Notes: generated by a model from the sequence alone, not told the origin. DNA of 39,750 nt from Enterobacter mori LMG 25706 (GCF_000211415.1 NZ_GL890777.1:351195-390944), one strand, 5' to 3'. Shown: positions 26,653 to 34,902, numbered from the stretch's first letter. Program-made: numbers and translations.

Positions 26653-28152
26653 ATGAGCAACCAGACTCAACAACACGAGCAGCAGGCGGGTCAGGCGTTC
26701 AGCCAGGATGAGTTCAGCGCGCTGCTGAACAAAGAGTTCCGCCCGAAAACCGATCAGGCGCGCTCCGCCGTAGAAAGCGCGGTTAAAACCCTGGCGCAGC
26801 AGGCGTTGGAAAACACCGTCACCTTCTCTAACGACACCTACCGCACCATTCAGAACCTGATTGCCGGTATCGACGAGCAGCTGTCGCAGCAGGTGAACCA
26901 GATCATTCACCACGACGAGTTTCAGAAGCTGGAGAGCGCCTGGCGCGGCCTGAGCTACCTGGTGAACAACACTGAAACTGATGAGATGCTGAAGATCCGC
27001 TTTATGAGCATCTCCAAGCAGGAGCTGGGACGCACCCTGAAGCGCTACAAGGGCGTGGGCTGGGACCAGAGCCCGATCTTCAAGAAGATCTACGAGCAGG
27101 AGTACGGTCAGTTCGGTGGCGAGCCGTTTGGCTGCATCGTGGGCGACTACTACTTCGACCACAGCCCGCAGGACGTTGAGCTGCTGGGTGAAATGGCGCG
27201 CATCGGCTCTGCGGCGCACTGTCCGTTTATCACCGGTACCGCACCGGGCGTGATGCAGATGGAATCCTGGCAGGAGCTAGCTAATCCGCGCGACCTGACC
27301 AAGATCTTCCAGAACACCGAATACGCGGCCTGGCGTTCACTGCGTGAATCCGAAGATGCCCGCTATCTGGGTCTGGTGATGCCGCGCTTCCTGTCGCGTC
27401 TGCCGTACGGCATTCGCACCAACCCGGTCGACAGCTTTGACTTTGAAGAGCAGACCGACGGCGCGAACCACAACAGCTACTCCTGGGCGAACGCCGCCTA
27501 TGCGATGGCGGCCAACATTAACCGCTCTTTCAAAGAGTACGGCTGGTGCACCTCAATTCGCGGCGCGGAGTCCGGCGGGGCGGTGGAAAACCTGCCGTGC
27601 CACACCTTCCCGAGCGATGACGGCGGCGTGGACATGAAGTGCCCGACCGAGATCGCCATCAGCGATCGTCGTGAAGCAGAGCTGGCGAAAAACGGCTTTA
27701 TGCCGCTGGTTCACCGCAAAAACTCCGACTTCGCTGCCTTCATCGGTGCGCAGTCGCTGCAAAAACCGGCCGAATACCACGACCCGGATGCCACCGCCAA
27801 CGCGCGTCTGGCCTCTCGTCTGCCGTACCTGTTCGCCTGCTGCCGCTTTGCGCACTACCTGAAGTGCATCGTGCGCGACAAAATCGGCTCCTTCCGCGAG
27901 CGCGAAGAGATGGAGCGCTGGCTGAACGACTGGGTAATGAACTACGTGGACGGTGACCCGGCCAACTCCTCCCAGGAGACCAAGTCCCGTAAGCCGCTGG
28001 CGGCTGCGGAAGTGCAGGTGCAGGAAATCGAAGACAACCCGGGCTACTACGCCGCGAAGTTCTTCCTGCGTCCACACTACCAGCCGGAAGGTCTGACCGT
28101 TTCCCTGCGTCTGGTTTCTAAACTGCCGTCGCTGAAGACGAAAGACGCGTGA
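26653..28152 (+). CDS. tssC: T6SS contractile sheath large subunit TssC (VipB)
   Basis: TssC forms the outer part of the T6SS sheath and carries the site recognised by the ClpV ATPase. It has 499 residues, the expected length. Typical stretches are HHDEFQKLESAWRGL near residue 90, ELGRTLKRYKGVGWDQSP, FGCIVGDYYFDH, PFITG, and LGLVMPRFLSRLPYG near the centre. YCFA-type core residues are replaced by FACCRFAHYLKCI near 395. The gene is directly coupled to tssB. A GC-rich hairpin follows, and then the effector cassette. Confidence 0.97.
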   Translation: MSNQTQQHEQQAGQAFSQDEFSALLNKEFRPKTDQARSAVESAVKTLAQQALENTVTFSNDTYRTIQNLIAGIDEQLSQQVNQIIHHDEFQKLESAWRGLSYLVNNTETDEMLKIRFMSISKQELGRTLKRYKGVGWDQSPIFKKIYEQEYGQFGGEPFGCIVGDYYFDHSPQDVELLGEMARIGSAAHCPFITGTAPGVMQMESWQELANPRDLTKIFQNTEYAAWRSLRESEDARYLGLVMPRFLSRLPYGIRTNPVDSFDFEEQTDGANHNSYSWANAAYAMAANINRSFKEYGWCTSIRGAESGGAVENLPCHTFPSDDGGVDMKCPTEIAISDRREAELAKNGFMPLVHRKNSDFAAFIGAQSLQKPAEYHDPDATANARLASRLPYLFACCRFAHYLKCIVRDKIGSFREREEMERWLNDWVMNYVDGDPANSSQETKSRKPLAAAEVQVQEIEDNPGYYAAKFFLRPHYQPEGLTVSLRLVSKLPSLKTKDA

Positions 28153-28160
28153 TGACGATT

Positions 28161-28180
28161 GCCGGCTCGAAGGAGCCGGC
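28161..28180 (+). terminator. GC-rich hairpin after tssC
   Basis: GCCGGCTC and GAGCCGGC form an 8-bp perfect stem with a GAAG loop 9 bases after the tssC stop. Only CATTT follows, so it is a weak terminator at best. It marks the change from core genes to AT-rich cargo. Confidence 0.5.
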
Positions 28181-28232
28181 CATTTGACCGTAAAGAGCTT
28201 AGCTAATTTCTGTCAGTGAATAAGGATATACG

Positions 28233-28664
28233 GTGAAACATAGACTTTTGATCGCAACCAGTTTGCTGGCAGTTTCTACTCTGGCGAGCGCGGACGCTGG
28301 AAATTATAAATACCCTCAAGCTGAAGCATTGCCTCAGGATGACACATCAAACTTCCAACGCGATCCGACGTTGTTAACAGGATACGATTTAAATTTGAGT
28401 GCAGATCGTTTCGCTAAAGCCTGGCTGTCGAAAACGAATGAACGTGAACGCATCAAGGCAAATATGTATCTTCTCGGCGTAGTCGACGCGTCTGAGGGCA
28501 CTGCATGGTGCAAGGGCAGGCCTTTTTTGCCAAATACTCTACATGAGTTTCTCTATTCTCGTTTTGCGAACTTATCGAAACAGCAAGGTGATGAACGCGC
28601 TTCAAAAATCATCATTGACGGAATGAAAGAATTACGCCCGTGCAAAAAGGAGAGTGATAAATGA
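28233..28664 (+). CDS. Rap1a/Tai-family immunity-like protein
   Basis: This 143-residue protein is probably periplasmic. It has a signal peptide ending near TLASA. The mature part follows the Rap1a/Tai immunity pattern: helical [15 protein letters not shown] near residues 78-92, and a terminal ELRPC (Cys near 138) that may pair with the first Cys. In Serratia, Rap1a protects against the Tae4-type amidase Ssp1. Translation appears to start at GTG, with AAGGA 6 bases upstream. Its stop overlaps the start of the amidase gene (ATGA). The sequence is AT-richer than the tss genes around it, which suggests cassette exchange. Confidence 0.82.
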   Translation: MKHRLLIATSLLAVSTLASADAGNYKYPQAEALPQDDTSNFQRDPTLLTGYDLNLSADRFAKAWLSKTNERERIKANMYLLGVVDASEGTAWCKGRPFLPNTLHEFLYSRFANLSKQQGDERASKIIIDGMKELRPCKKESDK

Positions 28665-29155
28665 GACCATTATACGAACAACTAAAACGTCAGCATTACT
28701 CTTCAAATCATACGCGCGCGGGTTTTGCCTCGGGTGAACAGGTCTTCTCAGAAATTGGCTATGATTATTCAACAATTATCAAGCAGCAACCGGCATACGA
28801 AAATACCTGTGCGGTAAGAATGAGTCTGGCATTGTTAAAATGTAATGTTGAATTCACAGGTCGTTTACCCATAAAGTCGGGTCCCTATAAAGGAAAAACA
28901 ATCGAACCTGGCGCAAAATTACTTGCCGATCAACTTTATAAATCGCATGTTTTTGGCAAGGCAGAAATATTTACCGATCGCGAGGCGGGTGCGCGCGCAA
29001 TGTTGGGTCGAAAAGGAGTTGTTTTCTTCAATAAAATTGATGGGTATGGCGGTGGTCATATCGACCTTATCGAGCCACTGAGTAATAATTCGTTTATATG
29101 TAACTCCGATTGCTTTCCGTACTGTCAGGAAATCTGGTTTTGGGAATTAAAATAA
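28661..29155 (+). CDS. tae4: Tae4-family T6SS peptidoglycan amidase effector
   Basis: Tae4 enzymes are delivered by T6SS into the periplasm of rivals, where they cut peptide cross-links of peptidoglycan. This 164-residue protein has the NlpC/P60-like core of the family. Cys50 lies in [11 protein letters not shown], His133 in GGGHIDLI, and Asp150 between Cys147 and Cys151 (CNSDC), matching the Cys-His-Asp layout of Tae4. EIWFWEL ends the protein. There is no signal peptide, as expected for a T6SS substrate. It overlaps the Rap1a-like gene by 4 bases and the Tai4-like gene by 16. Divergence from the classic Enterobacter Tae4 sequence I recall suggests another subgroup. Confidence 0.87.
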   Translation: MRPLYEQLKRQHYSSNHTRAGFASGEQVFSEIGYDYSTIIKQQPAYENTCAVRMSLALLKCNVEFTGRLPIKSGPYKGKTIEPGAKLLADQLYKSHVFGKAEIFTDREAGARAMLGRKGVVFFNKIDGYGGGHIDLIEPLSNNSFICNSDCFPYCQEIWFWELK

Positions 29156-29589
29156 TTTCATTCAGGTATCTAAAGACAGCATTTATTTTGCTCACTTGCT
29201 TATGTTTTTCTGCTCGCGGTGATAACCCTCACGTAGATTTTTATCAGCAGCAAACATACCGGCAGGGGGTCAAAGATCTTGTCCTGGCGCGCTGTCTTGC
29301 GCAGGTAGCAGATAAGGGTAGCCAGTTCTCTGTCGACGCGGCCCGCAGTGCGAGTGCATTCATCGAATGGATACCGTTTGATGCTGAAAACGGTACTGAC
29401 AAAGTTAACGCCATTATTGGAAAATATAAAAGCAAAATTAACGGTTTCCACTCGGAGCGAAAGCCTGATGTAAAAGGCGTGACGTTAAATTGTTTACGTC
29501 TTTACCACAGTGACGAACTTAATAAACTAGTACCGCAATTAATCATCGGAAATCCTGACCGCACGTGGCTCCAGGATAACCCGCAATAG
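29140..29589 (+). CDS. tai4: Tai4-family immunity protein
   Basis: Tai4 proteins are periplasmic dimers that block the Tae4 active site. About 149 residues are predicted. A hydrophobic signal segment ([13 protein letters not shown]) precedes the mature part, which holds the Tai4 pattern: [34 protein letters not shown], and [11 protein letters not shown]. There is no ATG near the signal segment. The best start is TTG at 29140, 9 bases after AGGA; another TTG at 29110 is possible. It overlaps the amidase gene end, so coupling is likely. A different immunity family sits on the other side of the same effector. Confidence 0.83.
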   Translation: MGIKIISFRYLKTAFILLTCLCFSARGDNPHVDFYQQQTYRQGVKDLVLARCLAQVADKGSQFSVDAARSASAFIEWIPFDAENGTDKVNAIIGKYKSKINGFHSERKPDVKGVTLNCLRLYHSDELNKLVPQLIIGNPDRTWLQDNPQ

Positions 29590-29637
29590 TAAAAGACTTC
29601 ACATTCTTACCGCTAATTCCGGGGGGATGTAAGACTG

Positions 29638-29659
29638 TCAAATGACACGGGTCATTTGA
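29638..29659 (+). promoter_or_regulatory. Inverted repeat upstream of hcp
   Basis: TCAAATGAC and GTCATTTGA are exact 9-base arms around an ACGG loop, 110 bases before the hcp start. No U-run follows. It may be an operator or leader hairpin of a separate hcp promoter, or the processed end of the tai4 message. The 180-base tai4-hcp gap contains no gene. Confidence 0.5.
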
Positions 29660-29769
29660 TATGAGGCAGAGGTAAAATATGGACGGTTTTATTCAGCCCC
29701 ATGCTTTCCTGTTTGCCATATAAGGGCTTTTTCGAAAGCAATATTGTTCATTCACGAAGAGTAGATATT

Positions 29770-30252
29770 ATGGCTATTGATATGTTTCTGAAGGTCGAGG
29801 GTGTTACGGGCGAGTCTAAAGATTCTAACCACACCGGCTGGACTGATATTACCTCCTTCTCCTGGGGTGCATCCCAGCCGGGTAATATGAGCGTTGGCGG
29901 TGGCGGCGGTGCCGGTAAAGTTAACTTTAACGACCTGCACGTTAACGCGCTGATCGACAAATCCACTACAGCAGTCCTGAAACACTGCGCAAGCGGTAAG
30001 CACCTGACCAAAGTTGAACTGTCCGTCTGCAAAGCAGGTGGCCAGCAGGTTGAATACACCCGCATCACCCTGGAAGACGTCCTGGTGACCTCTGTTCAGT
30101 ACACCGGTGCAGACAACGGCGACACCGTTGGCGTGACCTACGCATTCCAGGCTGCGAAAGTGAAACAGCAGTACTGGGAGCAGACCACTGCCGGTGGTAA
30201 AGGTGCTGAAAGCAGCGCTGGCTGGAACATCAAAGAGAACAAAGAAGCGTAA
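29770..30252 (+). CDS. hcp: T6SS tube protein Hcp (TssD)
   Basis: Hcp stacks in hexameric rings to form the inner tube of the T6SS and is released on firing. This 160-residue protein is of the Hcp1 type: MAIDMFLKVEGVTGESKD at the start, DITSFSWGASQP, the glycine-rich loop after NMSVGGGGG, KSTTAVLKHCASGKHL, and the C-terminal GVTYAFQAAKVKQQYWEQ. The ATG at 29770 fits the family start. Its own leader hairpin and the strong stem after it suggest separate, high-level expression. It is quite unlike the orphan Hcp at 7193. Confidence 0.96.
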   Translation: MAIDMFLKVEGVTGESKDSNHTGWTDITSFSWGASQPGNMSVGGGGGAGKVNFNDLHVNALIDKSTTAVLKHCASGKHLTKVELSVCKAGGQQVEYTRITLEDVLVTSVQYTGADNGDTVGVTYAFQAAKVKQQYWEQTTAGGKGAESSAGWNIKENKEA

Positions 30253-30261
30253 TTGCATATG

Positions 30262-30285
30262 TGGCCGGGGAGTTTTCCCCGGCCA
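30262..30285 (+). terminator. Strong hairpin after hcp
   Basis: TGGCCGGGGA and TCCCCGGCCA form a perfect 10-bp GC-rich stem with a GTTT loop, 10 bases after the hcp stop. TTATC follows, so the U-run is poor. It may end most hcp transcripts or protect their 3' end, raising Hcp over downstream genes. Confidence 0.6.
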
Positions 30286-30309
30286 TTATCTACCGGGAAG
30301 GAAGATAGC

Positions 30310-30852
30310 ATGGCAAGTTTACAGGAAGGAGGCGCCCGTCCTCTCACCATTGGTGAAATAGCATTGGCACGCTCGGTTTTTGGTGACGCAATAAAATATT
30401 CAGAAGTTAAAGTGCATAATAAAAGCTATTTGCCCTTTAATATGCAGTCAAACAATGTTGCGATGACGCCTAATGGCGAACTCTATTTTCGGGAGCCGCA
30501 TTATCGGGACGACTTCTCGACAGAAGTTCCACGATATAAACACTGGTTTATTCACGAGATGGTGCATGTTCTGCAGCATCAGATTGGAATGAATGTTCGT
30601 ACCCGAGGGGCATTCAGTTGGGCAGCAAGTTACAATTACTCCTTACCCCCGGATAAAAAATTGTCGGATTTTGGTATGGAACAGCAGGCTTCTGTCATCT
30701 CCGATTATTTTTTTCTGATTAATTACGGCTTGGGTGATTTCCAAAACATTGCCGGTTTTGAAGGGATTATTGGGCCGGATCTCAAGGATAAATATCAACA
30801 GGTGTTATCTTTGTATTTCAAGAACCCTAAGGATCGGCGGGTATGGTTATGA
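30310..30852 (+). CDS. Putative zinc metallopeptidase, candidate T6SS effector
   Basis: This 180-residue protein has the zinc-protease motif HEMVH at residues 82-86, with Glu83 as the likely general base. A possible third ligand is Glu124 in FGMEQQASVISDYF. The pattern is that of proteins annotated loosely as Vgr-related or DUF4157-like. There is no signal peptide, as expected for T6SS cargo. GGAAGGAAG lies before the ATG at 30310. It is coupled by an ATGA overlap to a lipoprotein gene, so a periplasm-acting toxin with its immunity protein is likely. The position straight after hcp supports delivery by the Hcp tube. A housekeeping role in cell-wall passage is an alternative. Confidence 0.7.
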   Translation: MASLQEGGARPLTIGEIALARSVFGDAIKYSEVKVHNKSYLPFNMQSNNVAMTPNGELYFREPHYRDDFSTEVPRYKHWFIHEMVHVLQHQIGMNVRTRGAFSWAASYNYSLPPDKKLSDFGMEQQASVISDYFFLINYGLGDFQNIAGFEGIIGPDLKDKYQQVLSLYFKNPKDRRVWL

Positions 30853-31250
30853 AACAGTTATTCGGTGTGTTTGCGGTCACATTAATGGCGAGCGCCTGTG
30901 TGTCTCATCCAGCACAATATCAGTCGCTTTCGGTTACGCTTAAAAACAATGAACCCTGCTTTGCTATCCCCGCAAATTCCGGGTTAGAAGCGCCGGTCAT
31001 CAGCCATTCACCCACCATTATGAAAAGAGCGGGAAATGAATGGAAAACGATATCGCCGCCGTCAACCTATAGCCCTGCGGTGACGTTAAATATTCAACAG
31101 TGCAACCAGTGGCGTGGTATCACGTGGCAAACCGGAGAATATGATGTGACACTGAAAGTGTCAGGCAAAAACGATTCTGTGCGTTATGCCGCGCGATTCA
31201 CTCTGGAAGAAAATGCAGCGGGCCAATTTAAGGTCACTCAGACAGAATAG
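30849..31250 (+). CDS. Putative T6SS immunity lipoprotein
   Basis: This is a 133-residue predicted lipoprotein. A short signal peptide ends in the lipobox MASAC, and a beta-rich mature domain follows with two further Cys (NEPCFAI and IQQCNQW) that could form a disulfide. The general shape fits a group labelled putative T6SS immunity periplasmic lipoproteins. I prefer the ATG at 30849, which shares ATGA with the stop of the metallopeptidase gene; an ATG two codons earlier is possible. The pairing suggests it protects the producer's periplasm from the metallopeptidase. That role is inference. Confidence 0.7.
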   Translation: MKQLFGVFAVTLMASACVSHPAQYQSLSVTLKNNEPCFAIPANSGLEAPVISHSPTIMKRAGNEWKTISPPSTYSPAVTLNIQQCNQWRGITWQTGEYDVTLKVSGKNDSVRYAARFTLEENAAGQFKVTQTE

Positions 31251-31265
31251 AATGTGTTACCCCCC

Positions 31266-31302
31266 AAACGCCGCCGTTCTCGCCCCGAGAGCGGCAGCGT
31301 TT
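31266..31302 (+). terminator. Long hairpin between the lipoprotein gene and tagH
   Basis: The 17-base arms (31266-31282 and 31286-31302) pair at 15 Watson-Crick positions plus one G-U and one mismatch, around a CCC loop. No U-run follows, so it may be a processing or stability element between the cargo and regulatory genes. Confidence 0.55.
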
Positions 31303-31332
31303 GAGCGCTAATCATACCAGCAGGAATACGCC

Positions 31333-33096
31333 ATGCGATTCACGATTATTTCTACGAAACCCGGTCATCAGCCGCCGCAGAGCAGCTGTGATTTTTACGC
31401 CCCGGGCGGCACCATTGGGCGCGGTACGGATAACAATTTGGTATTGCCGGACAATGACCGCACCATCTCGCGTCTGCAGGCTATTGTTCACGTTGACGCC
31501 AATGGCGAATGTCGCGTTACTAACCGTGGCAGCGTTACGCGCGTGGTATTGAACGATATTCCACTGGAACGCGGTCGTCAGGTCGAGCTGCAGGATGGAG
31601 ACGTTCTGGGTATTGATGACTACCGCATTGAAGTGGCTGAAATTATTCACGACACGCAGCCGGTGAGCCGCATGGCGGCCAGCATGCAGCAGCAGGTTCG
31701 TCCAGCCGCGCCAGCACCAGCGTCGCAGCCGAAACCGGCGAATGCCGCACCGCGCGGGAAGGGCGAGCCGACCGCCGTGCCAACCGAGATCTGGGATAGT
31801 CTGATGCAGGAGTTCTCCATCTCCGACAGCATCTCAAGCAACCGCACAAAACCTCAGCCTGCGGCATCACAGGATCCGTTCTCCCAGCCTGCTGCGCCGG
31901 AGCGTAACGCTGAGGATCCGCTGGCGATGTTCAACGACAGCGATCCGAAGCTTGAGCGTAAGAACGTTGACCCGGACACGCTGTTCAGCGATGAAGCCTT
32001 GTTCAAAAAAGAGAGCATCTTTGACGACATTACGCCCTCAACGCTGGTGCCGCCGGTGGAAACTAAGCCAGCCGAGCCTAAAGAAGAGGCGGCGGATGAG
32101 CTCGATCCACTGGCCCTGTTTGGCGGCACGGCCAGCGCGCCCGCCGCGCGTAATGATGACCCTCTCGGGCTGATGGGCGGTGCACCGTTGACGCATCCGG
32201 ATGACATTGCCGACGACAGGCCGGAGCCAACGCCTGCGCCGGTTGAGGAAGAGGATGTCCTCGCCGATTCTCCGCTGTTTGCCCCTGAGCCGCAGGAAGC
32301 CCCGCGTGCTGTTGAAGAAGAGCCCGCGCGACCGGATTACGCAGGCTTCACCATGCCGACCCCGCAGGCCGTTGCGCGCAGTAGCGCTCAGGCACCGAAG
32401 GGCCGCCTGCGCATCGACCCGGTCAATAACGCTGCCTCCCCAACCGCCACGGCTAACAGCGGCGAGAAAGGCGACGTGTTGCAGGGCGAGCTGCTGGAGG
32501 CGCTGCTGGAAGGCATGGGCCTGAGCGAAATGCAGCCCGTTCCGCAGTTTGACCGTGAGAATATGCGTCAGCTGGGGCAGATCCTCGGCATGTTCTCTCA
32601 GGGCACCGTGGCGCTGCTTTCCTCGCGCTCCATCCTCAAGCGCGGCGTGAAAGCTGATATGACCATGGTGCTGGACGATGCCAACAACCCGTTCAAGCTG
32701 CTGCCGACCGGTAAAACCGTCCTGATCCAGATGTTCGGCACGCCGATGCCGGGTTTTATGCCGCCAACAAAATCCGTGCGCGACGCGCTGATCGATTTGC
32801 AGGCGCACCAGCTGGGCATGATCTCCGGTATTCGCGCCATCATCGCCGCAATGCTGCAGTCCTTTAACCCGGAACAGCTGGAAGAGCAGGCGAAGCAGAA
32901 CGGCATGACCTCCCGTCTGGCGCTGCCGGGCAGCCGTAAAGCCGCCCTGTGGGACTACTTTGTTCGTAGCTATGGCGAGACGGCAGGCGAGATTGAGGAT
33001 GACTTCCACACCCTGTTCGGCGAGGCCTTCCTTCATGCGTACGACATGGAGGTGAATCAGTACAAAGACTCACAGAGCGGATCGGAAGACAAATGA
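31333..33096 (+). CDS. tagH: FHA-domain T6SS protein TagH (Fha)
   Basis: TagH/Fha proteins bind phosphothreonine and trigger T6SS assembly when phosphorylated. This 587-residue protein has an N-terminal FHA domain (residues about 5-100) with the phosphopeptide-binding GRGTDNN (Arg30) and ISRLQAIVH (Ser46). A long acidic, Pro/Ala-rich disordered middle follows (about 120-365). The C-terminal helical domain starts near GELLEALLEGMGL and includes the LGQILGMFSQGTVALLSSR stretch of the family. Candidate target threonines lie in the disordered part. It overlaps pppA by 4 bases (ATGA). Confidence 0.94.
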   Translation: MRFTIISTKPGHQPPQSSCDFYAPGGTIGRGTDNNLVLPDNDRTISRLQAIVHVDANGECRVTNRGSVTRVVLNDIPLERGRQVELQDGDVLGIDDYRIEVAEIIHDTQPVSRMAASMQQQVRPAAPAPASQPKPANAAPRGKGEPTAVPTEIWDSLMQEFSISDSISSNRTKPQPAASQDPFSQPAAPERNAEDPLAMFNDSDPKLERKNVDPDTLFSDEALFKKESIFDDITPSTLVPPVETKPAEPKEEAADELDPLALFGGTASAPAARNDDPLGLMGGAPLTHPDDIADDRPEPTPAPVEEEDVLADSPLFAPEPQEAPRAVEEEPARPDYAGFTMPTPQAVARSSAQAPKGRLRIDPVNNAASPTATANSGEKGDVLQGELLEALLEGMGLSEMQPVPQFDRENMRQLGQILGMFSQGTVALLSSRSILKRGVKADMTMVLDDANNPFKLLPTGKTVLIQMFGTPMPGFMPPTKSVRDALIDLQAHQLGMISGIRAIIAAMLQSFNPEQLEEQAKQNGMTSRLALPGSRKAALWDYFVRSYGETAGEIEDDFHTLFGEAFLHAYDMEVNQYKDSQSGSEDK

Positions 33097-33890
33097 ATAT
33101 CGCAACGGCTTCTCTCTCCCGCCAGGGGACGCGCGCCAGCAACCAGGATCAGACGGGAGAAACCATAGGGGAACGTTCAGCCTGCTTTGTCGTCTGTGAC
33201 GGCATCGCGGGTTTGCCGGGCGGTGAAGTGGCCGCTGAGCTGGCCCGCAACAGCATCATTTCCCGCTTTGATGGCGACAAGCACCTGAATGCGCAGCATA
33301 TTCGTGACTATGTGCAAACGGCGAACCGCACCATTCTCAGCGAACAGCAGGCGGTTCAGGATTACCGTCGAATGGGCACAACGCTGGTGAGCCTGTTCAT
33401 CGACCGGGATTACCGCCTGGCCTACTGGGCGCACGCCGGGGACAGCCGCCTGTATCTGTTTCGCCGCGGCTGGCTGTGGCATGTCACCACCGACCACAGC
33501 CTGGTTCAGCAGATGAAGGATGCGGGGCATCAGACCGACGATCTCAACAGCAACCTGCTGTACCTCGCGCTGGGGATTGAAAACGGTGGGCCGGAAGCGA
33601 GCTACAGCGACGTGGTGCAGGTGGAAGACGGCGATGCCTTTTTACTCTGCACCGACGGGTTCTGGCACGGCGTCAGTGAAGAACAAATGAAGCAGTCGCT
33701 GCATATGGTCAATACGCCGCAGGAGTGGCTGACCTTAATGAACCAAATCATTCAAAAGAATGGCGAGCAGGAGGGGAATGCTCAGGACAACTATACGGCC
33801 CTGGCGGTATGGATGGGCGCCCCTCAGGACACCACTTTGCTGCATACGCTCTCTGACGCAGCGCAATTTCTTCCCTGCGGAACTGATTAG
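33093..33890 (+). CDS. pppA: PP2C-type protein phosphatase PppA
   Basis: PppA removes phosphate from Fha/TagH and so turns T6SS assembly off. The 265-residue protein holds the PP2C metal and active-site motifs: SNQDQ near residue 17, CDGIAGLPGG (Asp36), HAGDSRLYL (Asp117), LLCTDGFWHG near 188, and QDNYTALAV near 230. The ATG overlaps the tagH stop, a sign of coupled synthesis of substrate and phosphatase. The matching kinase PpkA is not in the window. Confidence 0.94.
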   Translation: MNIATASLSRQGTRASNQDQTGETIGERSACFVVCDGIAGLPGGEVAAELARNSIISRFDGDKHLNAQHIRDYVQTANRTILSEQQAVQDYRRMGTTLVSLFIDRDYRLAYWAHAGDSRLYLFRRGWLWHVTTDHSLVQQMKDAGHQTDDLNSNLLYLALGIENGGPEASYSDVVQVEDGDAFLLCTDGFWHGVSEEQMKQSLHMVNTPQEWLTLMNQIIQKNGEQEGNAQDNYTALAVWMGAPQDTTLLHTLSDAAQFLPCGTD

Positions 33891-33906
33891 ACACACAAGG
33901 AACGAT

Positions 33907-34893
33907 ATGAAACTTTGGCTATCGGGTTTAGCACTTCTGGCGGTGACCTCCACCGCGCAGGCTGAGAATTTCCGCATCGTGCAGTCCCCTGCGCAGAAGC
34001 TGGATATCTGGATCGACAACATCAAAGACAACACGCCGCAGAGCTGGTGTAAGCCTGAAGTGGCGCTGCGTATTGTGGCAAACGGCAAGAAAGACGTCTC
34101 CGTGCTGGAAAACTTTGTGCCGCGTCTTGGCTCACTGCTGGAACATCAGTGCAGCAAAGTGAATAAACTCAGCTGGACGCTTAACGATCCAGCGGGCGTC
34201 ACGCTGGCTGAGGGTACCGCAGGGAAAGCCCAGGATTGGGCGCTGGTGGTGAAACAGCAACAGGCGGCTCCGGCCAGTACGGCCGCGAGCGGCGCGCTGC
34301 TGCCGCCGGATCAGAACGCTGAAGCCCGCACCGTGGCTGCTGACCGCACGCCGTGGCAGGAGTTTACCCTTCAGGACGGCTGCCATCTGCGTACGTTCTG
34401 GGAAGGCGGAGCCTCCGCACCGGCACTGTTCATCCCGGACACCGACACCACCCGCTGCGGCAACGGCAGCTGGCTGAGCGGTCATACCGTTATCTCTCAG
34501 ACTCGCAACGGCGAGCAGAAAGAGATGGCGGTGACCTACATTCACGGCTTCCCGGTCATGGGCCTGAACAAAAGCGCCGATCCTGAAAACGCCCTGATCA
34601 CCTCCGTCAACAAAGAACGCATGGTGTTCAGCACGCAGAACAGCGATCAAAGCTGGATGATCCTGCCCTACGACAACGCCCTCAACGGCTGGAAAAGCAA
34701 CGGCACCGTGGCGGTAGAGATCTCACGCGAGATCGCCAGTGATGACGCCAAACTGCAGGCGCGCATTGCCGAAGTCAAACAGACCTGGGGCGCGTGGGTG
34801 ACACCGGGTACCTCGCTGAATATTGTCCTGATTGACACCCTGCGTCCTCAGCTGCGCGATCCGGCAGTGGGCGCATGGCGCGCGGCAAACTAA
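33907..34893 (+). CDS. Exported T6SS-associated protein of unknown function
   Basis: This 328-residue protein begins with a clear Sec signal peptide (cleavage near TAQA). The mature part has a first domain with QSWCKPEVALRIVANGKKDV and LLEHQCSKVN (two Cys that may pair). An Ala/Gln/Pro-rich linker follows (residues about 120-145). The second domain has another Cys pair (DGCHLRTFW, TRCGNGSW) and the GFPVMGLNKSADPENAL stretch. I do not assign a family. Its place between pppA and tagJ, with AAGGA before the ATG at 33907, makes it a steady member of the cluster. A periplasmic role in T6SS assembly or signal sensing is plausible. Confidence 0.8.
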   Translation: MKLWLSGLALLAVTSTAQAENFRIVQSPAQKLDIWIDNIKDNTPQSWCKPEVALRIVANGKKDVSVLENFVPRLGSLLEHQCSKVNKLSWTLNDPAGVTLAEGTAGKAQDWALVVKQQQAAPASTAASGALLPPDQNAEARTVAADRTPWQEFTLQDGCHLRTFWEGGASAPALFIPDTDTTRCGNGSWLSGHTVISQTRNGEQKEMAVTYIHGFPVMGLNKSADPENALITSVNKERMVFSTQNSDQSWMILPYDNALNGWKSNGTVAVEISREIASDDAKLQARIAEVKQTWGAWVTPGTSLNIVLIDTLRPQLRDPAVGAWRAAN

Positions 34894-34902
34894 GGAGTGG
34901 CG

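Noticed and set aside
29110..29139. Longer TTG start for tai4
   Set aside because: It has no good ribosome site and would put charged and polar residues ahead of the signal segment; TTG at 29140 has AGGA 9 bases upstream.
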